A stretch of DNA of 64,000 bases from Pseudomonadota bacterium (GTDB lineage: Bacteria > Pseudomonadota > Alphaproteobacteria > Rhizobiales > Xanthobacteraceae): assembly GCA_018971625.1 (NCBI GenBank), contig JAGXAJ010000013.1, positions 1 through 64,000 on the forward strand, given 5' to 3'. Position 1 is the first letter of the stretch, and each line of letters opens with the position of its first letter. A program made the position numbers and the translations under genes. Under the pieces are notes generated by a model. It had not been told where the DNA came from. It worked only from the letters and a program-made list of their open reading frames with translations, and ran no database searches. This document shows, piece after piece, positions 53,320 to 64,000 of this stretch.

Positions 53320-54420
53320 ATGGACACAGCGCCCCTGATCCTGCTGGCGGCCGGCGGCACCGGCGGCCATCTGTTTCCCGCCGAGGCGCTTGGCGTCGAG
53401 CTGATCCGGCGCGATTTTCGCGTGCGGCTCGCGACCGACGCGCGCGCGCTGCGCTATGGCGGGTTGTTCTCGAGGGAGACAATCGACGTGGTGCCGAGCG
53501 AAACGGTGCGCAGCCGTGCGCCGTGGTCGCTGGCCTATACCGGCCTGATGCTCGGCTACGGCACGGTGGTGGCGCTCAATCTAGTGCGGCGGCTGAAGCC
53601 GGCCGCCGTGGTCGGCTTTGGCGGTTATCCGACCGTGCCGCCGCTGATCGCTGCAAAACTGCTCGGCGTGCCCGGCATCGTCCACGACGCCAACGCCGTG
53701 CTCGGCCGCGCCAACCGTTTTCTGTCCAGCCGCGTCAATGCGATTGCGACGTCACTGCCGGGCGTGCTTGACCGCGATCCGGCGCTGGCGGCGAAGACTA
53801 CCACGGTCGGCACGCCGATGCGCCCGGCGATCCTGGCCGCCGCCGCGGTGAACTATGCCTCGCCTGAACCGAACGGACCGCTTCGCATCCTGGTGGTCGG
53901 CGGCAGTCAGGGGGCGCGGGTGATGAGCGATATCGTTCCCGGCGCGATCGAGCGCCTCGAACCGGCGCTGTGGAACAGGCTGGTCGTGACCCAGCAGGTG
54001 CGCGAGGAAGACATGGAGCGGGTGCGCACAATCTATGACCGGGTCAAGATCAACGTCGAACTGGCGCCGTTCTTCAGCGATCTTCCGGTGCGGCTGGCCT
54101 CGAGCCATCTGGTGGTCTCGCGTTCCGGCGCGGGTACCGTTGCCGAGCTTGCCGCGATCGGCCGTCCTTCGATCCTGGTGCCGCTGCCGGGTTCGATCGA
54201 CCAGGATCAATTCGCAAATGCCGGCGTGCTGGAACGAGCCGACGGTGCGATCCGGATTGCGCAGACCGAATTTACCTCCGAGCGGCTGGCGGCTGAAATT
54301 TCCGCGCTTGCCGCCGAGCCGGCGCGCCTGACGGCGATGGCCGCGAACGCTCGCAAGGTAGGCCGGCTCGACGCCGCCGGTCGGCTGGCCGATCTGGTGG
54401 TGAAAGTTGCGGGAATTTGA
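53320..54420 (+). CDS. murG: Lipid II synthase MurG (GlcNAc transferase)
   Basis: 366 residues, GT28. ILLAAGGTGGHLFPAEALGV is the N-terminal glycine-rich motif, VVGFGGYPTVPPLIAAKLLG and IVHDANAVLGRANRFL follow, and VVSRSGAGTVAELAAIGRPS is the UDP-GlcNAc-binding part. It adds GlcNAc to lipid I. The ATG at 53320 is chosen because earlier codons lie in the repeat. Confidence 0.95.
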   Translation: MDTAPLILLAAGGTGGHLFPAEALGVELIRRDFRVRLATDARALRYGGLFSRETIDVVPSETVRSRAPWSLAYTGLMLGYGTVVALNLVRRLKPAAVVGFGGYPTVPPLIAAKLLGVPGIVHDANAVLGRANRFLSSRVNAIATSLPGVLDRDPALAAKTTTVGTPMRPAILAAAAVNYASPEPNGPLRILVVGGSQGARVMSDIVPGAIERLEPALWNRLVVTQQVREEDMERVRTIYDRVKINVELAPFFSDLPVRLASSHLVVSRSGAGTVAELAAIGRPSILVPLPGSIDQDQFANAGVLERADGAIRIAQTEFTSERLAAEISALAAEPARLTAMAANARKVGRLDAAGRLADLVVKVAGI

Positions 54421-54583
54421 CGCGATCAGTTGCATGATTTTAGGTCCTGGAATGACAGAAAAAGCCTTGTCACGCCCCGCGAAGGCGGGGCATCCAGTAT
54501 TCCGCACCGCTGATGTGAGCGTCGGACGTGCGTAATGCTGGATCGCCCGCCTTCGCGGACGATGACGTCGGGGAAAGCCGCCC
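54421..54583. repeat. Palindromic repeat between murG and murC
   Basis: About 54470-54569: ACGCCCCGCGAAGGCGGGGC, ATCCAGTATTCCGCACC and GCTGGATCGCCCGCCTTCGC make a long imperfect palindrome. It is related to the unit at 290-388. Confidence 0.7.
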
Positions 54584-55987
<1,404 letters not shown>

Positions 55988-56008
55988 GGGCGAGAGAGAA
56001 CCTGAATT

Positions 56009-56420
56009 CGTCATGGCCGGGCTTGTCCCGGCCATCCACGTCTTCACTTTGTGATTGTATCGTAGAGATCGTTCCAATCGGGGTTCGTAGCGACAATCTG
56101 TCTGACTTTCCACGCGCGAGGCCAATGCTTGATGTTGTGCTCGCGTTGAATGGCATTCCGGATGTCGTCGAACTGCTCAAAATAGACCAGTCGTTTCAGC
56201 CCATATCGCTTGGTGAACCCCTCAACAAATCCAGAATGATGCTCGAAAATGCGTCGGACGAGATCGCTCGTCACGCCGACATACAGGATGCCGTTCGGGC
56301 GATTGGTCAGAATGTAAACCCATCCACCTGCCATACGAGAATTCTGCAAGACGTGGATGGCCGGGACATAGGCGAGCGGAAGCGACGCCGTCCTTCGACG
56401 GCTATGCCCGGCCATGACGA
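56009..56420. mobile_element. GIY-YIG cassette 2 with inverted hairpin arms (between murC and murB)
   Basis: The left arm (56009-56046) reads CGTCATGGCCGGGCTTGTCC and CGGCCATCCACGTCTTC, the right arm (56348-56420) reads GACGTGGATGGCCGGGACAT, AGGCGAGCGGAAGCGACGCC and CCGGCCATGACG. The inverse arms enclose one GIY-YIG gene. The right arm is longer than in cassette 1 and matches the ORF-less element at 15755-15963. Confidence 0.72.
56044..56334 (-). CDS. Small GIY-YIG nuclease-fold protein, copy 2
   Basis: 96 residues. GGWVYILTNRPNGILYVGVT, SDLVRRIFEHHSGFVEGFTK, YFEQFDDIRNAIQREHNIKH and WPRAWKVRQIVATNPDWNDL. The GIY-YIG fold residues are all kept: VYI...YVG, catalytic Arg, His and Glu. The gene is antisense to murC and murB. 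It shares its length and about four-fifths of its residues with copy 1; the last residues differ. A longer frame to 56415 would include the repeat arm. Confidence 0.82.
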   Translation of the reverse strand: MAGGWVYILTNRPNGILYVGVTSDLVRRIFEHHSGFVEGFTKRYGLKRLVYFEQFDDIRNAIQREHNIKHWPRAWKVRQIVATNPDWNDLYDTITK

Positions 56421-56435
56421 GCTACGGGGATTTCA

Positions 56436-57353
56436 TTGACCTTCCCCGACATCACATCCGATCTCAAGGCCGCGATGCCGGAATTGCGCGGGCGACTGCT
56501 TGCCAACCAGTCGCTCGCCGAACTGACCTGGTTTCGCGTTGGCGGTCCTGCCCAGGTGCTGTTCACGCCGTCGGACGAAGACGACCTTGGCTATTTCCTC
56601 AAAGCTCTTCCAAAGGAACTGCCCGTCTACGTCATCGGCGTCGGCTCCAACCTGATCGTCCGCGACGGCGGCATGCCGGGCGTGGTGATCCGGCTCAGCC
56701 CGCGTGCTTTCGGCGAAACCAGCGCCGAAGGCGATGTCGTCAGCGCCGGTACCGCCGCGCTCGACAAGCGCGTCGCGGAGACGGCGGCTGCCGCCAATCT
56801 CGCCGGACTTGAATTCTTCTTCGGCATCCCCGGCACCATTGGTGGTGCGTTGCGCATGAATGCCGGCGCCAATGGTCGCGAGACCAAAGACGTGCTGATC
56901 GATGCGGTCGGCATCGGCCGCGATGGCACGAAGCATCGCTTCGGCAATGTCGACATGAAATTCGTTTATCGCAACAGCGGCATCGATCCTTCGATCATCT
57001 TTACGTCCGCCCGGTTTCGCGGGGTCGTCGCCGCGCCGGAAGCGATCCGCGCGCGCATGAACGAGGTGCAAACCCATCGCGAGAGCGCCCAGCCGATCCG
57101 GGAAAAAACCGGCGGCTCCACTTTCAAGAATCCGCCCGGCAATAGCGCCTGGAAACTGATCGATGCCGCCGGCTGCCGCGGCTTGCGCGTCGGTGGCGCG
57201 CAGGTGTCGGAAATGCACTGCAACTTCCTGATCAATACTGGCAACGCCACCGGCCATGACATTGAGACATTGGGGGAAACAGTGCGCGAGCGGGTCAGGC
57301 AAAGTTCGGGAATCGAGTTACACTGGGAAATCAAGCGGCTTGGTATCAAGTGA
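56436..57353 (+). CDS. murB: UDP-N-acetylenolpyruvoylglucosamine reductase MurB
   Basis: 305 residues, FAD enzyme making UDP-MurNAc. [60 protein letters not shown], and [20 protein letters not shown] with [14 protein letters not shown] at the end. It starts at a TTG (56436), chosen because the family N-terminus lies just after and ACGGGGA precedes it. The preceding repeat arm ends only about 15 bases upstream. Confidence 0.92.
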   Translation: MTFPDITSDLKAAMPELRGRLLANQSLAELTWFRVGGPAQVLFTPSDEDDLGYFLKALPKELPVYVIGVGSNLIVRDGGMPGVVIRLSPRAFGETSAEGDVVSAGTAALDKRVAETAAAANLAGLEFFFGIPGTIGGALRMNAGANGRETKDVLIDAVGIGRDGTKHRFGNVDMKFVYRNSGIDPSIIFTSARFRGVVAAPEAIRARMNEVQTHRESAQPIREKTGGSTFKNPPGNSAWKLIDAAGCRGLRVGGAQVSEMHCNFLINTGNATGHDIETLGETVRERVRQSSGIELHWEIKRLGIK

Positions 57354-57372
57354 CTGGAATTGAGCGATCGTG

Positions 57373-58365
57373 ATGCGGATTACCATTCTCTTTGGCGGCA
57401 CCAACAAGGAGCGCCTGGTTTCGGTTGCGAGCGCCCAGGCGCTGCATTCGGCCCTGCCGGATGCCGATCTCTGGTTCTGGGACGTCGATGATTCCGTACA
57501 TGAGACAAGCTCCGAAGTGTTGCTCGCGCATTCGCGTCCCTTTGAGGATCCGTTCAAGCCGGGTACGCCGAGCCTTGGCGGCATCGAGCGCGCGCTGGAC
57601 CAGGCCCAAGTCGAGGAGCGGTTGCTCGTTCTCGGCCTGCATGGCGGGATGGCGGAGAACGGCGAACTGCAGGCGATGTGCGAAATGCGCGGCGTTCCCT
57701 TCACCGGCTCGGGTTCGGCATCGTCGTATCTTGCATTCGACAAGGTGGCCGCCAAGCGCTTTGCCGCGATTGCTGGCCTTAAGGTGCCGATCGGGGTGGC
57801 GCTCGATGACATCGAAGCAGCATTCGCCGAGCATGGCAGACTGATCGCGAAGCCGTCCAGGGACGGCTCGAGCTACGGCCTGATTTTCGTCAATTCATCG
57901 CAGGATATCGCCGCGGTCCGCGGCGCGGCCAAGACCGAAGACTATCTCATCGAACCGCTTATTTCAGGCGCGGAAGCGACCTGCGGCGTGCTCGAAAAGC
58001 CCGATGGCTCGGTGATTGCACTGCCGCCGATCGAGATCGTTCCGGCCGATGGCGGGTTCGGCTTCGACTACCGAGCCAAGTATCTTGCCAAGACCACCCA
58101 GGAAATTTGCCCGGGGCGGTTTACGCGGGAAATATCGGCGCAAATCATGGAGCAGTCGCTGAAGGTGCACCACGCGCTGTCGTGCCGCGGCTATTCCCGC
58201 ACCGACTTCATCATCTCGAAAACCGGGCCGATCTATCTTGAAACCAATACGCTGCCGGGCCTGACCAAGGCTTCGCTGTACCCGAAAGCGCTCACGGTGG
58301 AGGGCATCGAATTCGCCGATTTTCTACAGGGCCAGATCGCCCTGGCGGCCCGCCACAGGTCTTAA
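57373..58365 (+). CDS. ddl: D-alanine-D-alanine ligase
   Basis: 330 residues, ATP-grasp. MRITILFGGTNKERLVSVAS, GLHGGMAENGELQAMCEMRG, FTGSGSASSYLAFDKVAAKR, FDYRAKYLAKTTQEICPGRF, and RGYSRTDFIISKTGPIYLET with NTLPGLTKASLYPK. It makes the dipeptide used by MurF. A GTG three bases upstream is in frame; the ATG is preferred. Confidence 0.9.
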   Translation: MRITILFGGTNKERLVSVASAQALHSALPDADLWFWDVDDSVHETSSEVLLAHSRPFEDPFKPGTPSLGGIERALDQAQVEERLLVLGLHGGMAENGELQAMCEMRGVPFTGSGSASSYLAFDKVAAKRFAAIAGLKVPIGVALDDIEAAFAEHGRLIAKPSRDGSSYGLIFVNSSQDIAAVRGAAKTEDYLIEPLISGAEATCGVLEKPDGSVIALPPIEIVPADGGFGFDYRAKYLAKTTQEICPGRFTREISAQIMEQSLKVHHALSCRGYSRTDFIISKTGPIYLETNTLPGLTKASLYPKALTVEGIEFADFLQGQIALAARHRS

Positions 58366-58708
58366 ACGGCATTCCGGGCAGACCCTAGGAAAAGGACCCG
58401 GAACCCGGCCTGTGGAAACGGGTAAAATTGCGGGAATATCGGGCAAATACCTCACAGGGCAGATCAAAACGCGCCCTGTTCGCAGCGATTTTACCTTTTG
58501 TTTACCAGTAAGCCCGAAGGTTAACGCCGGCGGCGCATGTGGCGCTTGGCTGCCGGGGCGCGAGCTGTTGCGGATTTCCGCTTCGACGACCGCATCGAGG
58601 GAACGGACCTCTTTTTCCGGAGGTCGATGCCCCCGGCACGACCGAGATGTCATCGGCGGCGGAACCCGCGAGACTTTTTGCGGGCACAATATTTGACGGG
58701 CTCGTGCA
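58366..58708. other. Spacer between ddl and ftsQ
   Basis: 343 bases. No gene is supported; some overlapping frames are only shadows. GTTTACCAGTAAGCCCGAAG and nearby AT-rich DNA (about 58470-58520) could hold a promoter for ftsQ-ftsA-ftsZ, as often found in front of this block. Confidence 0.4.
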
Positions 58709-59704
58709 ATGGATGGTGCAGGCCGCCTCGCTCGATCGCTGAGATCGCCGGGGCCCCAAGCTGACCTGAAAGCGGCCGCCATTGGCGCGGCTGTGTTGCT
58801 GCGCGAGTGGTTCGCCTCGCGCCGTCCAGTTGCCAAGCCGGTTGGCAGGCCGCGTTTCGAGCGCGATCCCGCGCCGCGTCTGATCTCGATGATCGAGCGA
58901 TACGTGCCGAGGCGTGCCGGCGCTGCCGCCACGGTGCTGATCCTGCTCAGCAGCGCGGGCTTCGGCGTCGTCAGGGGCGGTCACGTCGAGGAGCTGACCG
59001 CGGCACTGAGCGATGCGCGCAACGCGTTGGCGAATTCCGTGGGGTTTCGCATCACAACCGTTGCGATCAACGGTCGCAAGCAGCTGACTCAGGACGAAGT
59101 GCTCGCGATCGGCGGCGTCAATGGCCGCTCGTCGCTGTTGTTTCTCGACGCCGAAAAGGTCCGCGACAAGCTGAAAGCCAATCCATGGATCGGCGATGCG
59201 ACGGTGCTGAAGCTCTATCCCGGCCGGCTGCAGATCAATATCGTCGAGCGCTCGGCGTTTGCGCTGTGGCAGCGCGACGGCCATTTATCGGTGATCGCCG
59301 ATGACGGCGCGGTGCTTGAACCATATGTGAGGCGGCGCTTCACCTCGCTGCCGCTGGTGGTCGGCAAGGGGGCAGAAACCCGCGCGAAGGACTTTTTGGC
59401 GCTGCTCGATCGCTATCCGCAGGTGCGCTCGGTGACCAAGGCGGCGATCTTCGTCGGCGAACGGCGCTGGAACCTGCGGCTCAAGGACGGCCTAGATGTC
59501 CGGCTGCCGGAAAACGACGTCGGCAAGGCGCTGGCGGCGCTGAGCAAGCTCGACCAGGAAGATAAACTATTCTCACGCGACATCGTCGCGGTCGACATGC
59601 GCCTGCCAGACCGACTGGTCGTGCAATTGTCCGACGATGCTGCCAAGGCCCGCGAAGATCTGCTCAAGGACAAGAAGCCGAAGAAGAAAGCCGGTGACGC
59701 ATGA
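58709..59704 (+). CDS. ftsQ: Cell division protein FtsQ
   Basis: 331 residues. A cytoplasmic N-terminus of about 70 residues, one membrane span (about 72-92), a POTRA domain (VGFRITTVAINGRKQLTQDE, VNGRSSLLFLDAEKVRDKL, VLKLYPGRLQINIVERSAF) and a beta domain ending KKPKKKAGDA. It recruits FtsL/B. Its end overlaps ftsA by four bases. The ATG at 58709 was chosen; the cytoplasmic part is poorly conserved, so an inner start remains possible. Confidence 0.9.
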   Translation: MDGAGRLARSLRSPGPQADLKAAAIGAAVLLREWFASRRPVAKPVGRPRFERDPAPRLISMIERYVPRRAGAAATVLILLSSAGFGVVRGGHVEELTAALSDARNALANSVGFRITTVAINGRKQLTQDEVLAIGGVNGRSSLLFLDAEKVRDKLKANPWIGDATVLKLYPGRLQINIVERSAFALWQRDGHLSVIADDGAVLEPYVRRRFTSLPLVVGKGAETRAKDFLALLDRYPQVRSVTKAAIFVGERRWNLRLKDGLDVRLPENDVGKALAALSKLDQEDKLFSRDIVAVDMRLPDRLVVQLSDDAAKAREDLLKDKKPKKKAGDA

Positions 59705-61023
59705 CCGGCCTTGACCGCAATCAGACACCGAAGACGCGCCCGGTATCGCAGAAGCGCACCGCGCTGGTGGCTTCGCTCGACATTGGCACCAGCAAGATAG
59801 CCTGCATGATCGCGCGGCTGAAGCCGTGCCCGCCGAACGAGGCGCTGCGCGGGCGCAGCCATGCGGTCGAGTTGATCGGCTACAGCCAAATCCAGTCGCG
59901 CGGCGTCAAATCCGGTGCGGTGGTCGATCTGGCCGAATGCGAACAGGCGGTTCGCCAGGCGGTCGCTGTGGCCGAGCGGATGGCCAAGGTCAGGGTTGAA
60001 TCGGTTCTGTTGTCGATCTCGGCAGGGCGGCTGCAGGGCCAGTTGATCGAGGCCGCGGCCGAGATCAAGGGCGGCGCAGTTACCGCAGCCGACGTCAGCC
60101 GCATTACGTCTACGGGCATGCGTCACGCCACCGGCTATGGCCGCACCGTGCTGCATGCGCTGCCGGTCGGCTACACCCTCGACGGCGTCAAGGGTATCCG
60201 TGATCCACGCGGCATGGTGGCGCGGCAGTTCGGCGTCGACATGAACGTCGTGACCGCGGACGCCACCGTCGCCAACAACCTGATGCTGGTGGTCGAGCGC
60301 TGCCACCTCAATGTAGAGGCCATGGCCGCCGGTCCCTATGTATCGGGCCTGTCGGTGCTGACTGACGACGAGGCCGATATCGGCGCTGCCGTGGTTGAGA
60401 TGGGAGCGGGCACCACCACGATCGCGATCTATTCTGGCGGCCGTTTCGTGCATGCCAGCGGATTTGCGATCGGCGGCCAGCACATCACTATGGATATGGC
60501 GCGCGGCCTTTCCGCATGCATTGCGGATGCCGAGCGAATCAAGACGTTATATGGCACCGTCCTGACCGGTGGATCTGACGCGCGCGAGTTGATGTCCGTG
60601 CCGACGGCCGGCGACAACGAACGCGATGTTCCGCAGATCGTGTCCCGCGCCACGATCGCCAACATCGTTCGGCACCGTGCCGAGGAGATTTTTGAAATGG
60701 TCCGGGACCGCTTGGCGGATTCGCCCTTTGCGGCAGAACCAAAAGCGCGTGTCGTCCTCAGCGGTGGCGCCTCGCAGCTGACCGGCACCCTCGAACTTGC
60801 GACCCGGATCCTCGGCCGTCCGGTGCGGATCGGCCGTCCGCTCGGCTTCGGCCGGCTGCCCAATGAAGCGAAGAGCGCGTCGTTCGCGGTCCCCTCGGGC
60901 CTACTGGTTTACCCGCAATACGCTCATCTTGAGCACGTCGAACCGCGGCATACGCGGCAACTCAAGACCGGAACTGACGGCTATTTCGGAAAGGTCGGAC
61001 GATGGCTTCGGGAGGGTTTCTGA
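59701..61023 (+). CDS. ftsA: Cell division protein FtsA
   Basis: 440 residues, actin-like ATPase that tethers FtsZ to the membrane. VASLDIGTSKIACMIARLKP, SRGVKSGAVVDLAECEQAVR, GAAVVEMGAGTTTIAIYSGG, RVVLSGGASQLTGTLELATR and the C-terminal amphipathic FGKVGRWLREGF membrane helix are all present. ATGA overlap with ftsQ; 96 bases before ftsZ. Confidence 0.95.
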   Translation: MTGLDRNQTPKTRPVSQKRTALVASLDIGTSKIACMIARLKPCPPNEALRGRSHAVELIGYSQIQSRGVKSGAVVDLAECEQAVRQAVAVAERMAKVRVESVLLSISAGRLQGQLIEAAAEIKGGAVTAADVSRITSTGMRHATGYGRTVLHALPVGYTLDGVKGIRDPRGMVARQFGVDMNVVTADATVANNLMLVVERCHLNVEAMAAGPYVSGLSVLTDDEADIGAAVVEMGAGTTTIAIYSGGRFVHASGFAIGGQHITMDMARGLSACIADAERIKTLYGTVLTGGSDARELMSVPTAGDNERDVPQIVSRATIANIVRHRAEEIFEMVRDRLADSPFAAEPKARVVLSGGASQLTGTLELATRILGRPVRIGRPLGFGRLPNEAKSASFAVPSGLLVYPQYAHLEHVEPRHTRQLKTGTDGYFGKVGRWLREGF

Positions 61024-61119
61024 TGAGTCTTTTCCGTATCCTGTGCAAGTTCCCTGGAATTTCACCAAATCCCGCGGCCGTCGGCCGAGGCGAAACGCGC
61101 GCGTAATCGAGAGGCACCC

Positions 61120-62943
61120 ATGACCATCAATCTCAACGTCCCTGATATTCGCGAGCTGAAGCCGCGGATTACCGTGTTTGGCGTAGGCGGTGCCGGTGGC
61201 AACGCCGTCAACAACATGATCACCGCCGGGCTGCAGGGGGTGGATTTTGTCGTCGCCAACACCGACGCGCAGGCGCTTACGATGTCAAAGGCGCAGCGCA
61301 TCGTGCAAATGGGCACGCAGGTGACCCAGGGCCTCGGCGCCGGATCGCAGCCTGACGTCGGCGCCGCCGCCGCGCAGGAAGTGATCGACGAGCTTCGCGA
61401 TCATCTTACGGGCGCCAATATGGTGTTCGTCACCGCGGGCATGGGCGGCGGCACCGGCACCGGTGCTGCTCCGGTCATCGCCAAGACCGCTCGGGACATG
61501 GGCATCCTCACGGTCGGCGTCGTCACCAAGCCGTTCCACTTCGAAGGCCAACGCCGGATGCGCACGGCTGAGTCTGGCATCGCGGAGCTGCACAAGGTGG
61601 TTGACACGCTGCTGATCATCCCGAACCAGAATCTGTTCCGGGTTGCCAATGAAAAGACCACTTTCGCCGACGCCTTCGCGATGGCCGACCAGGTGCTTTA
61701 TTCCGGCGTCGCCTGCATCACCGACCTGATGGTCAAGGAAGGCCTGATCAATCTCGACTTCGCCGACGTCCGCGCCGTAATGCGCGAAATGGGCAAGGCG
61801 ATGATGGGCACCGGCGAAGCCTCCGGCGACAAGCGAGCTTTGACGGCGGCCGAGGCCGCGATCGCTAACCCGCTGATCGACGATTCCTCGATGAAGGGCG
61901 CTCGCGGCCTCCTGATCTCGATCACCGGCGGCAAGGACCTGACGCTGTTCGAGGTCGACGAAGCTGCGACCCGCATCCGCGAAGAGGTCGACCAGGACGC
62001 CAACATCATCGTCGGTGCCACCTTCGACGAAGCTCTCGATGGCATTATCCGCGTCTCCGTCGTTGCAACCGGCATTGAGCAGGCGCTAATCTCGCGTAAC
62101 GCCAATGCGCCGGCCGCCACCGCGACCAACGCGGTGGCATCGACCGCTTCACCGGACTCTCGCCTCGCCGATCTGACTGCTCGGCTCCGGGCCGACAACG
62201 CGCGGCTCGCTGAACGTGCCCAGAAGCTCGAAACGACGATATCGGCGCAGGCTGTTCCCCCTGCGCAAGCGCCGGCCCCCGCGCCCGCACAGCCTCGCCA
62301 GAACGGCAGCGTCGAGCGTGCGGCCTTTGCTGCTATCGCTGCCGCGGTTTCCCCTGAAGCGCCGCAACAACCGGCGGCTTCAGCGCCGCTGCAGCCCGCA
62401 TCCTATGGTGATGTCACGGTTCGCCCTATCGCTCAGAAGCCGACACTGTTCCCGGATCAGGATGCCGCGAAAGGCGAGGTCCGTGAGGTCGCGACGCCCG
62501 AAACTTTTATTCCTCAGGCCGCCGAACGCGCGCCGCCACGCGCGCCGAGAATGCCAAACTTTGAGGATTTGCCGATGCCGGCGCAAAATGAAATCCGGCA
62601 GGCGAGGGGCGAGACCGACGAAGAGCATCCGCAGAAGACCCGAATGTCGCTGCTGCAGCGGCTGGCCAATGTCGGCCTCGGCCGACGCGACGAAGAAAAG
62701 GAGCCGCCGATCGCGGCCCGCGCCTCGGGGCCAGCGATGGCGCCGATGCCTCCGCTGCCGGAGCGAAAGCCGCAACGAACGATTGCCCAGCAAATGGCGA
62801 CTCATGAGCCGGTATCGGAGTATGCTCGGCGGCCCGCACCGCAGGGTTTGGACAGCCATGGGCGTCCAGCGCCTGTTGCGCCGCCACCCCAAGGCGACGA
62901 CCACCTAGATATCCCCGCTTTTCTACGTCGGCAGAGCAATTGA
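61120..62943 (+). CDS. ftsZ: Cell division protein FtsZ
   Basis: 607 residues, tubulin-like GTPase that forms the Z ring. [18 protein letters not shown] opens the GTP domain, [16 protein letters not shown] is the tubulin signature, and the core ends about residue 320. A Pro/Ala/Gln-rich linker of about 260 residues follows, as in Bradyrhizobium and other alphaproteobacteria, and then the conserved C-terminal peptide [12 protein letters not shown], which binds FtsA and other partners. AGAGGCACCC precedes the ATG. Confidence 0.96.
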   Translation: MTINLNVPDIRELKPRITVFGVGGAGGNAVNNMITAGLQGVDFVVANTDAQALTMSKAQRIVQMGTQVTQGLGAGSQPDVGAAAAQEVIDELRDHLTGANMVFVTAGMGGGTGTGAAPVIAKTARDMGILTVGVVTKPFHFEGQRRMRTAESGIAELHKVVDTLLIIPNQNLFRVANEKTTFADAFAMADQVLYSGVACITDLMVKEGLINLDFADVRAVMREMGKAMMGTGEASGDKRALTAAEAAIANPLIDDSSMKGARGLLISITGGKDLTLFEVDEAATRIREEVDQDANIIVGATFDEALDGIIRVSVVATGIEQALISRNANAPAATATNAVASTASPDSRLADLTARLRADNARLAERAQKLETTISAQAVPPAQAPAPAPAQPRQNGSVERAAFAAIAAAVSPEAPQQPAASAPLQPASYGDVTVRPIAQKPTLFPDQDAAKGEVREVATPETFIPQAAERAPPRAPRMPNFEDLPMPAQNEIRQARGETDEEHPQKTRMSLLQRLANVGLGRRDEEKEPPIAARASGPAMAPMPPLPERKPQRTIAQQMATHEPVSEYARRPAPQGLDSHGRPAPVAPPPQGDDHLDIPAFLRRQSN

Positions 62944-62970
62944 GAATTGTTACAATTGCGACCCAACCGA

Positions 62971-63003
62971 AGGCTCCGGCGGATCTGTCGGAGCCTTTTT
63001 CTT
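62971..63003 (+). terminator. Rho-independent terminator after ftsZ
   Basis: AGGCTCCG pairs with CGGAGCCT around a 10-base loop and is followed by TTTTTC. It ends the dcw block just before the lpxC leader. Confidence 0.85.
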
Positions 63004-63293
63004 TGTTGCACGATGAATTCCAGGCTGACTAGCCAAGCATCTGATATTAAATGATTAATTATGTATTTTGAGGTGAAATAGCGGAGTTCCCGGCCGCCTC
63101 GGCCGGCTCCGAATTTGGTTAAGCCTTGGCGTGATTGCGGCAGAGGTTGGGTAACAATCGGTAAAAAACCGTGAGTTGGAGCTCTTTGGGGCAGTGACTA
63201 TGGTCCGCCGTGACTTGGGGATACCTTAAAACCGAATCAGCGGCCGTAGCGAACCGCTCGGTTTTTAGGTAAGTCGGTAGTGGGCGGTTTGGA
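63004..63293. promoter_or_regulatory. lpxC leader region
   Basis: 290 bases with AT-rich DNA (ATTAAATGATTAATTATGTA near 63045-63065) that likely holds the lpxC promoter. No gene is seen. The AACCGAATCAGCGGCC... AACCGCTCGGTTTTTAG stretch near 63230-63268 carries a short inverted repeat (CCGA/TCGG), with no further assignment. Confidence 0.45.
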
Positions 63294-64000
63294 ATGAAAT
63301 TTAGCCGGCAGACGACGCTTCGATCGCAAGCCACCGTGACGGGCGTCGGCGTTCATTCCGGTTTAGCCGTAAGCCTGACGCTCGGGCCTGCACCAATCGA
63401 TGCAGGTTTTATTTTTGTCCGTGCCGGACTGGATGGTTCGGGTCGCGAAGTGCAGGCGGTGGCTGAATCCGTCATCGCAACCGAATTTGCGACCGTGCTT
63501 GGCGACAGAAATGGCCCGCTGGTTTCGACGTCTGAGCATGTGCTCGCAGCCTTGCGCGGCATGGGCGTCGATAATGCCACCATCGAGATCGACGGTCCTG
63601 AAGTTCCGATCATGGATGGTAGTGCCGCCCCCTTCGTCGCGGCGATCGACCAAGCCGGCATTCTTACCCAATCCGCAGCGCGCCGCTTCATTCAAGTCGT
63701 CAAGCCGGTGCAGGTCGCGCTCGGCGATTCCTTCGGTGAATTGCGCCCCCACACCGGCGGTTTCCGCGCCGAAGTCGAAATCGACTTCACCAATCCCGTC
63801 ATCGGTCAGCAGAGCTACATGCTCGATCTCAGCCCCGAGCGGTTCCGTCGGGAGATCGCCCGCGCCCGTACCTTCGGCTGCATGAACGATGTCGCCGGCC
63901 TCTGGGACGCCGGATTTGCGCTTGGCGCCTCGTTCGAGAATACGGTGGTATTCGACGAGGAGCGGCTGCTCAATGCCGAAGGGCTGCGTTATGCCGACGA
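63294..64000 (+). CDS. lpxC: UDP-3-O-acyl-GlcNAc deacetylase LpxC (partial, runs off the window)
   Basis: 235 residues seen, 3' end outside the window. MKFSRQTTLRSQATVTGVGV and HSGLAVSLTL open the deacetylase; LVSTSEHVLAALRGMGVDNA carries the zinc His82, IDGPEVPIMDGSAAPFVAAI and RTFGCMNDVAGLWDAGFALG follow, as in the family. It makes the committed step of lipid A synthesis. GAATGA precedes; the ATG at 63294 is natural. Confidence 0.93.
   Translation, partial: MKFSRQTTLRSQATVTGVGVHSGLAVSLTLGPAPIDAGFIFVRAGLDGSGREVQAVAESVIATEFATVLGDRNGPLVSTSEHVLAALRGMGVDNATIEIDGPEVPIMDGSAAPFVAAIDQAGILTQSAARRFIQVVKPVQVALGDSFGELRPHTGGFRAEVEIDFTNPVIGQQSYMLDLSPERFRREIARARTFGCMNDVAGLWDAGFALGASFENTVVFDEERLLNAEGLRYAD

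Overview
The window is a chromosomal stretch of a GC-rich alphaproteobacterium, most likely Bradyrhizobium or a close relative (Nitrobacteraceae). This is inferred from the division and cell wall (dcw) gene order, the long FtsZ linker, a Rhodobacter-type Pmt-like methyltransferase, and several families of dispersed palindromic repeats of a kind I associate with Bradyrhizobium. No database search was possible, so product names rest on motifs and family recognition.

Layout. 1-145: tail of a transposase-like gene. 400-1740: TPP riboswitch, thiO and thiS on the minus strand. 1.8-7.0 kb: lytic transglycosylase, a broken ORF, a zinc-ribbon miniprotein, an OmpR-type two-component pair and two PRC-barrel proteins. 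7.2-9.6 kb: a ModE/LysR-like regulator beside the remains of three genes (aldehyde dehydrogenase, aldo/keto reductase, a nucleotide-exchange-type transporter). 9.7-14.2 kb: rhodanese, DUF4403 protein, L,D-transpeptidase, glycosyltransferase. 14.2-18.5 kb: lipid-related genes, with a phospholipid N-methyltransferase, a membrane protein, and a divergent class III aminotransferase and phosphatidylserine decarboxylase pair whose start codons overlap. 18.6-23.9 kb: secreted proteins (FecR domain, DUF2147 protein and its broken paralogue, another broken secreted protein, a 27-residue membrane microprotein, an extensin-like lipoprotein). 24.2-27.0 kb: copper-type cluster (DUF2946, outer-membrane-like protein, CopC, CopD). 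27.1-30.9 kb: TetR, operator and EmrAB-type efflux pump. 31-38.9 kb: small hypothetical proteins, a DMT exporter, a frameshifted TauE/SafE gene, rnpB (RNase P RNA), a YCII/DGPF protein with an ECF42-like sigma factor, a TPR/GT9-like protein and an amidase.

39.5-64 kb is the dcw cluster, all on the plus strand: rsmH, ftsL, ftsI, murE, murF, mraY, murD, ftsW, murG, murC, murB, ddl, ftsQ, ftsA, ftsZ and the start of lpxC. Together these genes make the UDP-MurNAc-pentapeptide and lipid II precursors, build the septal peptidoglycan synthase, and form the Z ring. The first block (rsmH to mraY) is tightly coupled by overlaps. From mraY to murB, five consecutive junctions have been opened by accessory DNA: two GIY-YIG nuclease genes, each framed by inverted hairpin repeats, a 714-residue DUF262/HNH/HEPN-like protein that looks like a defence effector, and dispersed repeats.

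The most interesting signals are (i) the DUF262-HNH-HEPN-like fusion between murD and ftsW and (ii) the GIY-YIG cassette family with inverted palindromic arms, for which the window holds two ORF-bearing copies and one apparent ORF-less derivative.
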